NCBI GenBank assembly: GCA_902630715.1
Contig: CACOVO010000004.1
Coordinates: 22,694 to 86,693 of the forward strand
Reading direction: 5' to 3'
Origin: an uncultured SAR86 cluster bacterium
GTDB taxonomy: Bacteria; Pseudomonadota; Gammaproteobacteria; Magnimaribacterales; Magnimaribacteraceae
Length of the DNA: 64,000 nucleotides
Under the pieces are notes generated by a model. That model had not been told where the DNA came from and searched no databases. It was given only the letters and a program-made list of their open reading frames with translations. Below are positions 45,960 through 52,357 of this stretch, piece by piece. The position numbers and the translations under genes were made by a program. Each line of letters starts with the position of its first letter. Positions within the stretch are counted from its first letter, which is position 1.

Positions 45960-46070
45960 ATGAAACACCTACTCCTCTCACTAGCCCTAATCATCTCTGC
46001 TAATGCTTGGGCTGATGATGATATTTTAAATTTAAATTGCCTATTGAAAGGAGAACAGTGTTTTATATGA
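45960..46070 (+). pseudogene. Short signal-peptide ORF, probable gene remnant
   Basis: 36 codons: MKHLLLSLALIISANAWADD then ILNLNCLLKGEQCFI and a stop. It is an almost perfect exported-protein N-terminus with cleavage after AWA, but only about 17 mature residues remain. It sits in the scarred segment between the two tRNA-Val sequences, so it is more likely the 5' end of a broken exported-protein gene than a functional peptide. A possible promoter (TTGACC, 15-nt spacer, TATAAC) precedes it. Confidence 0.5.
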
Positions 46071-46109
46071 TAATGAAACAAGAGAAGTTATATTGGCTTA
46101 CTAAATAGA

Positions 46110-46150
46110 GAACTTTCTTACTACATCACATTCTTCAAAGTCTTCTTTGT
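46110..46150. repeat. 41-bp direct repeat, copy 1 (gene-tail remnant)
   Basis: GAACTTTCTTACTACATCAC... matches 46456-46496 at 36 of 41 positions. On the minus strand one frame reads KEDFEECDVVRKFSI and stop, the likely C-terminus of an eroded gene. It overlaps the 3' end of the 99-aa ORF in another frame. Confidence 0.75.
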
Positions 46151-46434
46151 TCAGAAAAATGCTGAACATATTTCTTCTTATAAAGACAAGCTAAGACCTC
46201 GTAATAATCCGCTAGATTTTGTTCTTCCCCAGCTCTATCTTTTCTCCAAACAATATCATGAGCTTCAGACTCTATGGCTCTCATAATTTCATCTGGCAAT
46301 TGAGCTATCGGAAAAAAATATTCTCTTAAGTTCCAATATGACTTTTTAGTTAACCAGATGATAATTTCCATAAAAGTAAAAAAAAGCACAGAGAAAAGAA
46401 AGAGAAATGTAATGTAATCAAATAAAATATCCAC
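46135..46434 (-). CDS. Small unknown protein with N-terminal membrane span
   Basis: 99 aa. One long span (ITFLFLFSVLFFTFMEIIIWL) is followed by a soluble helical part (LPDEIMRAIESEAHDIVWRKDRAGEEQNLADYYEVLACLYKKKY). The C-terminus runs out of frame into the EDFEEC repeat, so the natural end may have been altered by rearrangement. No family recognised. Confidence 0.5.
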   Translation of the reverse strand: MDILFDYITFLFLFSVLFFTFMEIIIWLTKKSYWNLREYFFPIAQLPDEIMRAIESEAHDIVWRKDRAGEEQNLADYYEVLACLYKKKYVQHFSEQRRL

Positions 46435-46455
46435 GAAGTAATCTTACATGCCTTT

Positions 46456-46496
46456 GAACTTCCCTACTACCTCACATTCTTCAAAGTCTTGCTTGT
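46456..46496. repeat. 41-bp direct repeat, copy 2 (gene-tail remnant)
   Basis: GAACTTCCCTACTACCTCAC... matches 46110-46150 at 36 of 41 positions. On the minus strand it reads QDFEECEVVGKFKGM and stop. No upstream ORF is attached, so only the tail of the gene survives. Confidence 0.75.
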
Positions 46497-46642
46497 ACTA
46501 AATTAAAACAATTTACTCCCTAAGCAATCGTGTACTGCCTATGTATTGCCTTTCAACTCTATTTCTACCCTATCTCTTAGAAATAGAATGTTGATTTAAA
46601 GGGATTTTTTGTTGAATAAATGGGTTTTGGGAGGGACTGTAT
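46497..46642. other. Non-coding stretch between remnants
   Basis: Part of the roughly 380-nt gene-free stretch 46435-46815. No ORF, tRNA or terminator is seen here. It contains only AT-rich sequence between the gene-tail repeat and the tRNA remnant; the flank 46684-46815 holds the leader of the next gene. Confidence 0.5.
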
Positions 46643-46683
46643 ACCGTGCAAAAGTGGCACTCTACCAATTGAGTTAATCGCCC
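46643..46683 (-). pseudogene. Truncated tRNA-Val remnant (5' half only)
   Basis: Minus strand GGGCGATTAACTCAATTGGTAGAGTGCCAC is identical to the intact tRNA-Val from the 5' end through the D-arm, then TTTTGCACGGT with an altered loop (UGC in anticodon position). Pairing breaks down after the anticodon and there is no T-arm, acceptor 3' strand or CCA. A TATAAA -10-like box remains upstream on the minus strand. It is a decayed partial copy of the gene and part of its promoter. Confidence 0.88.
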
Positions 46684-46815
46684 AGCAAAACGCTATTTAT
46701 ATTATTCAAAGAAGTTACTTGCTACTTTTTAGTTCACACGCAATCAATCCTTTATTTATATTGAACTTTATAACATAGTTATTATTTTAAATTTGATCAA
46801 TAGGAGTTAAGAATT

Positions 46816-47091
46816 ATGTTGATAGCGGTAAGAGCAGAAGTAGAAAATGTTGAACATTGGAGAGAGCAATTTAAGACTCACGATGAATTATTTAAAAGCC
46901 AGGGAGTATCAGTTGCTCATATGGGTTCATCAGAAGGAAATAAGGTCATAGCGGTATTCGAAACATCAAATGTTGATGAGTTCATTAGAATATTCAATGA
47001 TGCAAAGACAGCCGAAGCAATGGCAAATGACAAAATCACAGGTGGTGTAGAAATGTTCATACTAGATGAGTCCTATAAACCAGGCGATTGA
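46816..47091 (+). CDS. Small dimeric alpha-beta barrel-like protein
   Basis: 91 aa, cytosolic. MLIAVRAEVENVEHWREQFKTHDELFKSQGV, VIAVFETSNVDEFIRIFND and ITGGVEMFILDE give the strand-helix pattern of a ferredoxin-like barrel, similar to ABM or DUF3764-type stress-related proteins. Preceded by TAGGAG. No active site evident. Confidence 0.7.
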   Translation: MLIAVRAEVENVEHWREQFKTHDELFKSQGVSVAHMGSSEGNKVIAVFETSNVDEFIRIFNDAKTAEAMANDKITGGVEMFILDESYKPGD

Positions 47092-47318
47092 CTTCAAAAA
47101 AGAATATAGAAAACTTTAAGATGACTTACTTAGTACTTGGAATATCTATAGTTAACACTATTTTGATCGGTGTTATTCTGCTGAAGCAAAAAGAGTTGAA
47201 TTTGAAACTTGTGAATTCTCTAAAATCGAAGGAAGAGGATATTGAATTGAATACACTTGAAAATAAAAAACATATAGATGATATGCTAAAAATGAGAGAG
47301 ATGTATGAATCAGATTAA
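47088..47318 (+). CDS. Small single-span membrane protein
   Basis: 76 aa from a TTG overlapping the previous stop (TTGA), or 65 aa from the ATG at 47121. One N-terminal span (YLVLGISIVNTILIGVILL) is followed by a charged coiled-coil-like tail (KQKELNLKLVNSLKSKEEDIELNTLENKKHIDDMLKMREMY). Likely an inner-membrane protein with a cytosolic helix. Family unknown. Confidence 0.55.
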   Translation: MTSKKNIENFKMTYLVLGISIVNTILIGVILLKQKELNLKLVNSLKSKEEDIELNTLENKKHIDDMLKMREMYESD

Positions 47319-47388
47319 AAAAGATATTAAAGCTATTTTATTAGCTTTAATATTGGGAATATCCTTCGTTTTAATATTAGGAGCTTAG
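47305..47388 (+). CDS. Putative 27-aa single-span peptide
   Basis: MNQIKKDIKAILLALILGIS then FVLILGA and stop: a basic N-terminus and one membrane span. It overlaps the end of the previous gene by 14 nt, and its stop abuts the RidA ATG. Position between tightly packed genes suggests coupled translation, but chance cannot be excluded at this length. Confidence 0.4.
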   Translation: MNQIKKDIKAILLALILGISFVLILGA

Positions 47389-47778
47389 ATGAATAAAAAA
47401 TTACTTAGAGTTGGCCCATACGCAGATTTTTTCTCTCAAGGTGTGCAAGTGGGAAACATTTTAACTTTGGCCGGACAGGTGGCTGTAGACGATGACGGAA
47501 ATACACCGAACGACTTAAAAGAACAAATGACTGTCTGTTATGAAAACATTAAAAACGTGTTGAAAGAATTTGATGCAACTCTAGATAATGTAATTGATGA
47601 GACATGGTTTGTAACTGATGTTGAAGAGTGTATGCAAAATGTTACTGAAATTTTTTCAGAAAGAGAAAAGATTTACGGTTGTAAACCAGAGGTTTCTCAG
47701 ACTTTGATTGGTACAAATGCGCTCGTTCAACCTAATTTGAAAATTGAAATCAAATGTATTGCTTACATTGGTAATTGA
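47389..47778 (+). CDS. RidA/YjgF family protein
   Basis: 129 aa. ADFFSQGVQVGNILTLAGQVAVDDDGNTPNDLKEQM, NIKNVLKEFDATLDNVIDETWFVTDVEE and EVSQTLIGTNALVQPNLKIEIKCIAYI follow the trimeric RidA fold. The canonical Arg of imine deaminases before the final strand is not clear (ALVQPNL in place of RLxxPxxxIE), so it may belong to a RidA subfamily with another or no deaminase function. Ribosome-binding site TAGGAG lies inside the preceding small ORF. Confidence 0.87.
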   Translation: MNKKLLRVGPYADFFSQGVQVGNILTLAGQVAVDDDGNTPNDLKEQMTVCYENIKNVLKEFDATLDNVIDETWFVTDVEECMQNVTEIFSEREKIYGCKPEVSQTLIGTNALVQPNLKIEIKCIAYIGN

Positions 47779-47779
47779 T

Positions 47780-48040
47780 ATGGATCAAAAAAATCTGGAC
47801 AAACAAATATCTTTGCTTCAAGACAGAACTGAATTTCTAGAGAAGAAATTAAAGGATCTTCAAGCCCAACAACTTGAGATGAGCAACAATATCATTACTC
47901 TGATTCAACATGCGGAAACTATGAACAATGTTACTGATGCTTCGGGCTTACTTGCTGAGCATGTAACTGAACTGGAACTTAAACTGGAAAAGTTAATGAG
48001 TTTCATCCAATCAGAGGTTAAGCCTGAAAAACTGAACTGA
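47780..48040 (+). CDS. Small coiled-coil protein
   Basis: 86 aa from the ATG at 47780, one base after the RidA stop; the track start at 47744 lies inside ridA. Two long amphipathic helices (LDKQISLLQDRTEFLEKKLKDLQAQQLEM and LLAEHVTELELKLEKLMSFIQSEV) predict a coiled coil. No enzyme motif. Probably translated with RidA. Confidence 0.65.
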   Translation: MDQKNLDKQISLLQDRTEFLEKKLKDLQAQQLEMSNNIITLIQHAETMNNVTDASGLLAEHVTELELKLEKLMSFIQSEVKPEKLN

Positions 48041-48042
48041 AA

Positions 48043-48465
48043 TTACCATTCTCCAATATTCTCCATTGAAGCCCATGGCTCTGAATTTTCTAAAGCATTC
48101 CCTTTTTGGAGTAACTCCACCGATATATTGTCAGGTGATTTTACAAACGCCATTCTTCCATCTCTAGGAGGCCTGTTAATTAGAACTCCTTGATCCATTA
48201 ATTTTTGACAAGTTTCATAGATGTTTTCAACTTCGTAAGCTAAGTGGCCAAAATTTCTGGAACCCGTGCCAAGATCATCTCCATCCCAATTATAGGTGAG
48301 TTCTATTTGTGACTCTTCATTGCCCTCGGCTGCGAGAAAAATCAGGCTAAACCTGCCCTCTTCTATATCAATTTGTCTAATTAACTTAAGACCTAATGCA
48401 TCTACAAAAAATTTCATAGAAGCATCGACATCTTTGATTCTTAACATAGTGTGCAAATACTTCAT
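48043..48465 (-). CDS. Glyoxalase I-like (lactoylglutathione lyase family, VOC fold)
   Basis: 140 aa with two betaalphabetabetabeta modules. The metal/acid set is visible: His in YLHTMLRIKDVDAS, Glu in SQIELTYNW, His in FGHLAYEVENI and Glu in ISVELLQKG, with FFVDALGLKLIRQ and VKSPDNISVE typical of glyoxalase I. It should convert the methylglyoxal-glutathione hemithioacetal to lactoylglutathione. Compact bacterial (Ni/Co-type) length. Confidence 0.88.
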   Translation of the reverse strand: MKYLHTMLRIKDVDASMKFFVDALGLKLIRQIDIEEGRFSLIFLAAEGNEESQIELTYNWDGDDLGTGSRNFGHLAYEVENIYETCQKLMDQGVLINRPPRDGRMAFVKSPDNISVELLQKGNALENSEPWASMENIGEW

Positions 48466-48555
48466 ACATTAATATTAATATAGATTCTTTGAGGAACGAA
48501 TAAGTTCTAATAGATTATCTCATGTAAAATATGAGCCAATAATTGAGGAGAAAAA

Positions 48556-49725
48556 ATGTCTGAACGAAAATTTGATGTGATTGTATTTGGAGCAACTGGT
48601 TATACAGGGAAGTTAGTTGCAGAGTATATGAAAAACGAATATGGAGATGACGAGAATATCAAATGGGCCATAGCAGGAAGAAATATGGACAAGCTGATGC
48701 AGGTAAAAAATGATCTAGGACTAAAAGATGAAATCGAAATGATCGAGGTTGATAGTTCAGATATAGATACATTGAATAAAATGGCCTGCTCTACGAAATG
48801 TGTTTTAACGACAGTTGGTCCTTATCAGCTTTATGGATCAGATTTAGTTCAATCTTGTGCTAACAATGGAACAGATTATGTAGATCTTACTGGTGAGCCC
48901 GGATGGATGTATGAAATGATAAACCTATGCAAAGAACAGGCTGAAAAGTCAGGTTCACGAATAGTTTTCTCATGTGGTTTCGATAGTATTCCTTTCGACC
49001 TTGGTGTTTATTTTCTTCAAAAAGCATTTATAGAAAAAAATGGTAAGCCTGCTGAACGAATTCGTGGTCGTGTCCAAGCTATGAATGGCGAGTTTTCGGG
49101 TGGAACAATTGCTTCGCTAGGAGCCACTATGGCAACTCTAAAAGAAAAACCGGAATTGATAAAAGTTTTGGCTAATCCTTTCTCCTTATCAGAAGGATTC
49201 GAAGGTCCTCCTCAACCAGATGACTCAAAAGTGATACTGGACGAAAAAATTAATATGTGGGTTGCCCCTTTTGTAATGGCACCGATAAATACAAAAAATA
49301 TTCATAGGTCTAATTTCTTACTAAATCATATGTACGGAGAAAACTTTGAATATGATGAAATGATGATTGCAGGGGAAGGAGAAGATGGAAAGATAATTGC
49401 TGATGCTATGACTACCGCTAATCCTATGGGGGGAGACAATGTTCCTCAACCCGGTGAAGGTCCATCGAAAGAGTCTAGAGAACAAGGAAATTATGACGTA
49501 CTGTTCGTTGCTGAATCAGGAGACGAAACTATGCAGGCTAGAGTAACAGGAGATATGGATCCTGGTTACGGATCTACATCGAAAATGATCGCAGAGAGTG
49601 CTTTATGTTTAGTAAAAGATTGCGATGCATTGCCTGGAGGCATCTATACTCCAGCGCCGTCAATGGGAGAAACTCTAATATCTAGGCTAGTTCAAAGAGC
49701 TGGGTTGACCTTTGATTTAATATAA
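48556..49725 (+). CDS. Saccharopine dehydrogenase-like NAD(P)-binding oxidoreductase (trans-acting enoyl reductase type)
   Basis: 389 aa. The Rossmann N-terminus DVIVFGATGYTGKLVAEYM is followed by WAIAGRNMDKL, TTVGPYQLYGSDLVQSCANNGTDYVDLTGE and VFSCGFDSIPFDLGVYFLQ, which match the saccharopine-dehydrogenase-like/trans-acting enoyl reductase group. True lysine metabolism is unlikely because the C-terminal catalytic domain differs. Relatives act on lipid or polyketide substrates. Preceded by GAGGAG. Confidence 0.9.
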   Translation: MSERKFDVIVFGATGYTGKLVAEYMKNEYGDDENIKWAIAGRNMDKLMQVKNDLGLKDEIEMIEVDSSDIDTLNKMACSTKCVLTTVGPYQLYGSDLVQSCANNGTDYVDLTGEPGWMYEMINLCKEQAEKSGSRIVFSCGFDSIPFDLGVYFLQKAFIEKNGKPAERIRGRVQAMNGEFSGGTIASLGATMATLKEKPELIKVLANPFSLSEGFEGPPQPDDSKVILDEKINMWVAPFVMAPINTKNIHRSNFLLNHMYGENFEYDEMMIAGEGEDGKIIADAMTTANPMGGDNVPQPGEGPSKESREQGNYDVLFVAESGDETMQARVTGDMDPGYGSTSKMIAESALCLVKDCDALPGGIYTPAPSMGETLISRLVQRAGLTFDLI

Positions 49726-49768
49726 ATTTAACTTATGCCTTAAGATAAGATTATTGTATAATGCGGGT

Positions 49769-50206
49769 ATGAAAAAATTCGCATTATTAATTCTTCTACC
49801 CCTCTTTGCACATACCGTCTTTTCAGAGCAGCATATCGTAAAAATGCTAAATGCTGGAAAAGAAGGCATGATGGTTTTTGAACCAGCATATTTGTCAGTT
49901 AAGAAAGGTGATTCAGTCAAGTTTGTCGCCACTGACTTAGCACATAACTCGGCTTCAATTGAAGGAATGATCCCTGAAGGAGCGCAACCTTGGGTAGGAG
50001 TCATGAGTAAAGACATTGAAGTAACTCTGACAGAAGAAGGTGTTTATGTTTATCAATGTACTCCTCATAACATGATGGCTATGGTGGGAGTAATTAAAGT
50101 TGAATCTAGCTCTAATCTCGAGCAAATAAAACAAAAGGCAGCTGAGTTTAAAAAGACTTTTTTGATGAATCAAGAAAGATTGGACAACTATCTATCTAGA
50201 ATCTAA
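49769..50206 (+). CDS. Pseudoazurin-like type 1 copper protein
   Basis: 145 aa from the ATG at 49769, which starts a signal peptide (MKKFALLILLPLFAHTVFSE). Blue-copper ligands are all present: His in LAHNSASIEG, Cys and His in YQCTPHNMMAMVG and Met in the same loop. The cupredoxin core matches pseudoazurin, followed by a C-terminal helical extension (SSNLEQIKQKAAEFKKTFLMNQERLD). A periplasmic electron carrier; no nitrite reductase or other partner gene is nearby. Confidence 0.9.
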   Translation: MKKFALLILLPLFAHTVFSEQHIVKMLNAGKEGMMVFEPAYLSVKKGDSVKFVATDLAHNSASIEGMIPEGAQPWVGVMSKDIEVTLTEEGVYVYQCTPHNMMAMVGVIKVESSSNLEQIKQKAAEFKKTFLMNQERLDNYLSRI

Positions 50207-50210
50207 AACA

Positions 50211-50399
50211 ATGAAGGTACAAGTAGTAAAGGACCAAGCAGACGAAACAACATTCGAAGATTGGAGAAATGAAGACTACATGAATAAAATGGAATTCAGT
50301 CCATTAGTTATGTTTGTAGTAATCCCTACGATTGTTCAGGCAGCCTGCTTATTATTTATGGGTGCTGCAATGCTCCTGAACACATTTATATTTGCTTAG
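50211..50399 (+). CDS. Small single-span membrane protein
   Basis: 62 aa. An acidic cytosolic N-terminus (DQADETTFEDWRNEDYMNKMEF) leads to one long hydrophobic segment (SPLVMFVVIPTIVQAACLLFMGAAMLLNTFIF). It lies 4 nt after the pseudoazurin stop, so a functional link is possible. Its TAG shares TTAG with the stop of the convergent monooxygenase. Family unknown. Confidence 0.6.
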   Translation: MKVQVVKDQADETTFEDWRNEDYMNKMEFSPLVMFVVIPTIVQAACLLFMGAAMLLNTFIFA

Positions 50400-51997
50400 T
50401 TCACCCTATCAAATATAAAACCTTTGTAGTTCTCCGAAACTACCTCTTCAAGCTTTTCTGTATAAACTGGAACACCTATAAAAGGCAAAAAGGCCTTAGC
50501 TTTAGACTCTATATTTGATCCGTTATACCATGACTTTGTATCCGTAAAAATCGTCATGTCTGCAATTTCGTTTACTAAAACCATCCAGTCTTCCTCAGCG
50601 GTTGCAGAAGATTCGATGACCTTTTTTTCATTTTTAATCATCCAGTCGATACAATCAGTAATCCAGTTAACGTGTTGTTCGATTGAAGGCATCATATTAG
50701 AAAGAACTGATGGGCTACCAGGTCCTGTGACAGTAAATAAGTTAGGAAAGTTTGAAATGCCTAATCCTAGGTAAGACTTTGCTCCCTCCTTCCATTGATC
50801 CTTTAGCTTTATGTTGTCCCTTCCGGATATATCTATATTTGTGAGAGCACCTGTCATTGCGTCAAACCCTGTTGCAAGTATTAGAGTATCGATTTCATAA
50901 ACCTCATCTGAATTTATGGAATTCGACGTAATTTCCGATATAGGATTTTCTTTCAAATTAATTAGATGGACATTCTCTTTATTAAAAGTTTCGAAATAGC
51001 CTGTATCTACGCAAAGCCTCTTGCCTCCAATATGATAATCAGGTGAAAGAAGGGCTGCTGTGTGTGGATCTTTTACAATTCCCTTAATTTTGTTTCGAAC
51101 AAAATTCGCTGCTACGGCATTTGCATCTACATCTAGGGGAATATCTGCATATCCACCAAAGAATCCTAAACCTGCATTTTTCCAGTTTTCTTCAAAGTTA
51201 GCATTAACCTCTTCAGGATCAGACTCAGAGATCAAAGCTTCGTCGGACATAGCTGCTATTCCAAATCCATTAAGATAATTTTCTTTTCTAAACTCTGGAT
51301 ACCTTGACTTAACTTGCTTTTCAACTTCTTTATCCATAGGTCCATTGTTGGAAGGTATTGAATAATTTGGAGTTCTTTGGAAAACATATAATTCTTCTGC
51401 TTGCTCAGCTATAAGAGGTATCGATTGAATTGCGGATGAGCCTGTACCGATGATTGCAACTTTTTTTCCAGAGAAATTTTGTTCTTCTTGGGGCCAAGTG
51501 GAAGTTTGAAGAATCTCTCCTTCAAAATTTTCTAAACCGTTGAAGTTAGGCTTATTGGGAACCGATAAGCAGCCAGTAGCGAAAATACAAAATCTTGTTT
51601 CATATTTATTTTTAGAAGTCTCAACATACCATTTTGATTCGGACTCAATGAAAGTTGCCTTTGAAACTTCCTCTTCAAAATTTATTCCATCCCTGAGTTC
51701 GAATCTGTCTGCAACATGATTGATATATTCTAGAATTTCAGGTTGAGCAGAATACTTTTCTGACCAGTTCCACTCCTGTTGCAAATCTTCATCGAACTGA
51801 TAAGAATATTCTAGTGAGGGTATATCGCACCTTGCGCCCGGATATCTATTCCAATGCCATGTGCCTCCAATTTGATCTGCTTTCTCTAAGATTACGGCTG
51901 ATAAGCCAAGTCTTCTGAGTTTGAGTAGTTGATATATCCCAGCAAAACCTGCCCCTACTATTATTGCATCAAATTCTTTTATAGTTTGATCATTCAT
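50396..51997 (-). CDS. Flavin-dependent monooxygenase, Baeyer-Villiger (class B) type
   Basis: 533 aa. N-terminal FAD motif VGAGFAGIYQLL, then GGTWHWNRYPGARCDIPSLEYSYQF, typical of Baeyer-Villiger enzymes. The NADP Rossmann motif GTGSSAIQSIP lies near residue 185. The fingerprint FxGxxxHxxxWP is present as FEGEILQTSTWP, with Gln in place of His. C-terminal ATGFDAMTGALTNIDI and GPGSPSVLSNM match the cyclohexanone-monooxygenase group. It should insert oxygen next to a ketone to form an ester, but the Gln makes activity less certain. Neighbouring carboxylase genes suggest a role in cyclic or branched ketone breakdown. Confidence 0.9.
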   Translation of the reverse strand: MNDQTIKEFDAIIVGAGFAGIYQLLKLRRLGLSAVILEKADQIGGTWHWNRYPGARCDIPSLEYSYQFDEDLQQEWNWSEKYSAQPEILEYINHVADRFELRDGINFEEEVSKATFIESESKWYVETSKNKYETRFCIFATGCLSVPNKPNFNGLENFEGEILQTSTWPQEEQNFSGKKVAIIGTGSSAIQSIPLIAEQAEELYVFQRTPNYSIPSNNGPMDKEVEKQVKSRYPEFRKENYLNGFGIAAMSDEALISESDPEEVNANFEENWKNAGLGFFGGYADIPLDVDANAVAANFVRNKIKGIVKDPHTAALLSPDYHIGGKRLCVDTGYFETFNKENVHLINLKENPISEITSNSINSDEVYEIDTLILATGFDAMTGALTNIDISGRDNIKLKDQWKEGAKSYLGLGISNFPNLFTVTGPGSPSVLSNMMPSIEQHVNWITDCIDWMIKNEKKVIESSATAEEDWMVLVNEIADMTIFTDTKSWYNGSNIESKAKAFLPFIGVPVYTEKLEEVVSENYKGFIFDRVN

Positions 51998-52059
51998 ATA
52001 AATACTCCCAAACTGAAGTATATATAAAGTTTCCTTTTTTTTTAATATGGTTTAAGAAT

Positions 52060-52251
52060 TTAAGGAAATCTTCTGAGGGAAAGTTTGTCTCGTGAGGACA
52101 TATCTTCAGCCCTTAAGATCATGTAGTGTGCGAGTACGATTTTATCTATACCTTGAGATCTTTCTTGAGCTTTTTGCATTAGAACGGGATCAAAGAAATT
52201 TTTATCAACTTCCTCGATGACCTTCCTAAAATGGAAACGGTTAGCTTGCAT
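52060..52251 (-). CDS. Small unknown protein
   Basis: 63 aa, charged and helical (RFHFRKVIEEVDKNFFDPVLMQKAQERSQGIDKIVLAHYMIL), no span or signal peptide. It is divergent from the carboxylase operon and its start region lies next to the 21-bp palindrome. No family recognised; existence moderately supported. Confidence 0.45.
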   Translation of the reverse strand: MQANRFHFRKVIEEVDKNFFDPVLMQKAQERSQGIDKIVLAHYMILRAEDMSSRDKLSLRRFP

Positions 52252-52275
52252 AACTTATTAAAAAATATACTTTTG

Positions 52276-52296
52276 TTAACAACTGTCAGTTGTTAA
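52276..52296. promoter_or_regulatory. Perfect 21-bp palindrome, probable TetR-type operator
   Basis: TTAACAACTG-T-CAGTTGTTAA is symmetric on both sides of one central base. It overlaps a second palindrome (TTGTTAACAA at 52273-52282). It sits about 60 nt before the carboxylase operon start and about 25 nt before the divergent small gene. Such sites are usual for TetR-family repressors of branched/terpenoid acyl-CoA operons. No regulator gene is in the window. Confidence 0.75.
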
Positions 52297-52357
52297 TATC
52301 TAATCAACAATTTTGGACTTATAAAGAAGAGCAGCAACAGCATTATACAAGATACTT

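Noticed and set aside
46643-46683. Possible functional tRNA-Ala (UGC in anticodon position)
   Set aside because: Only the 5' half is present; anticodon stem pairing fails and the T-arm and acceptor 3' strand are missing.
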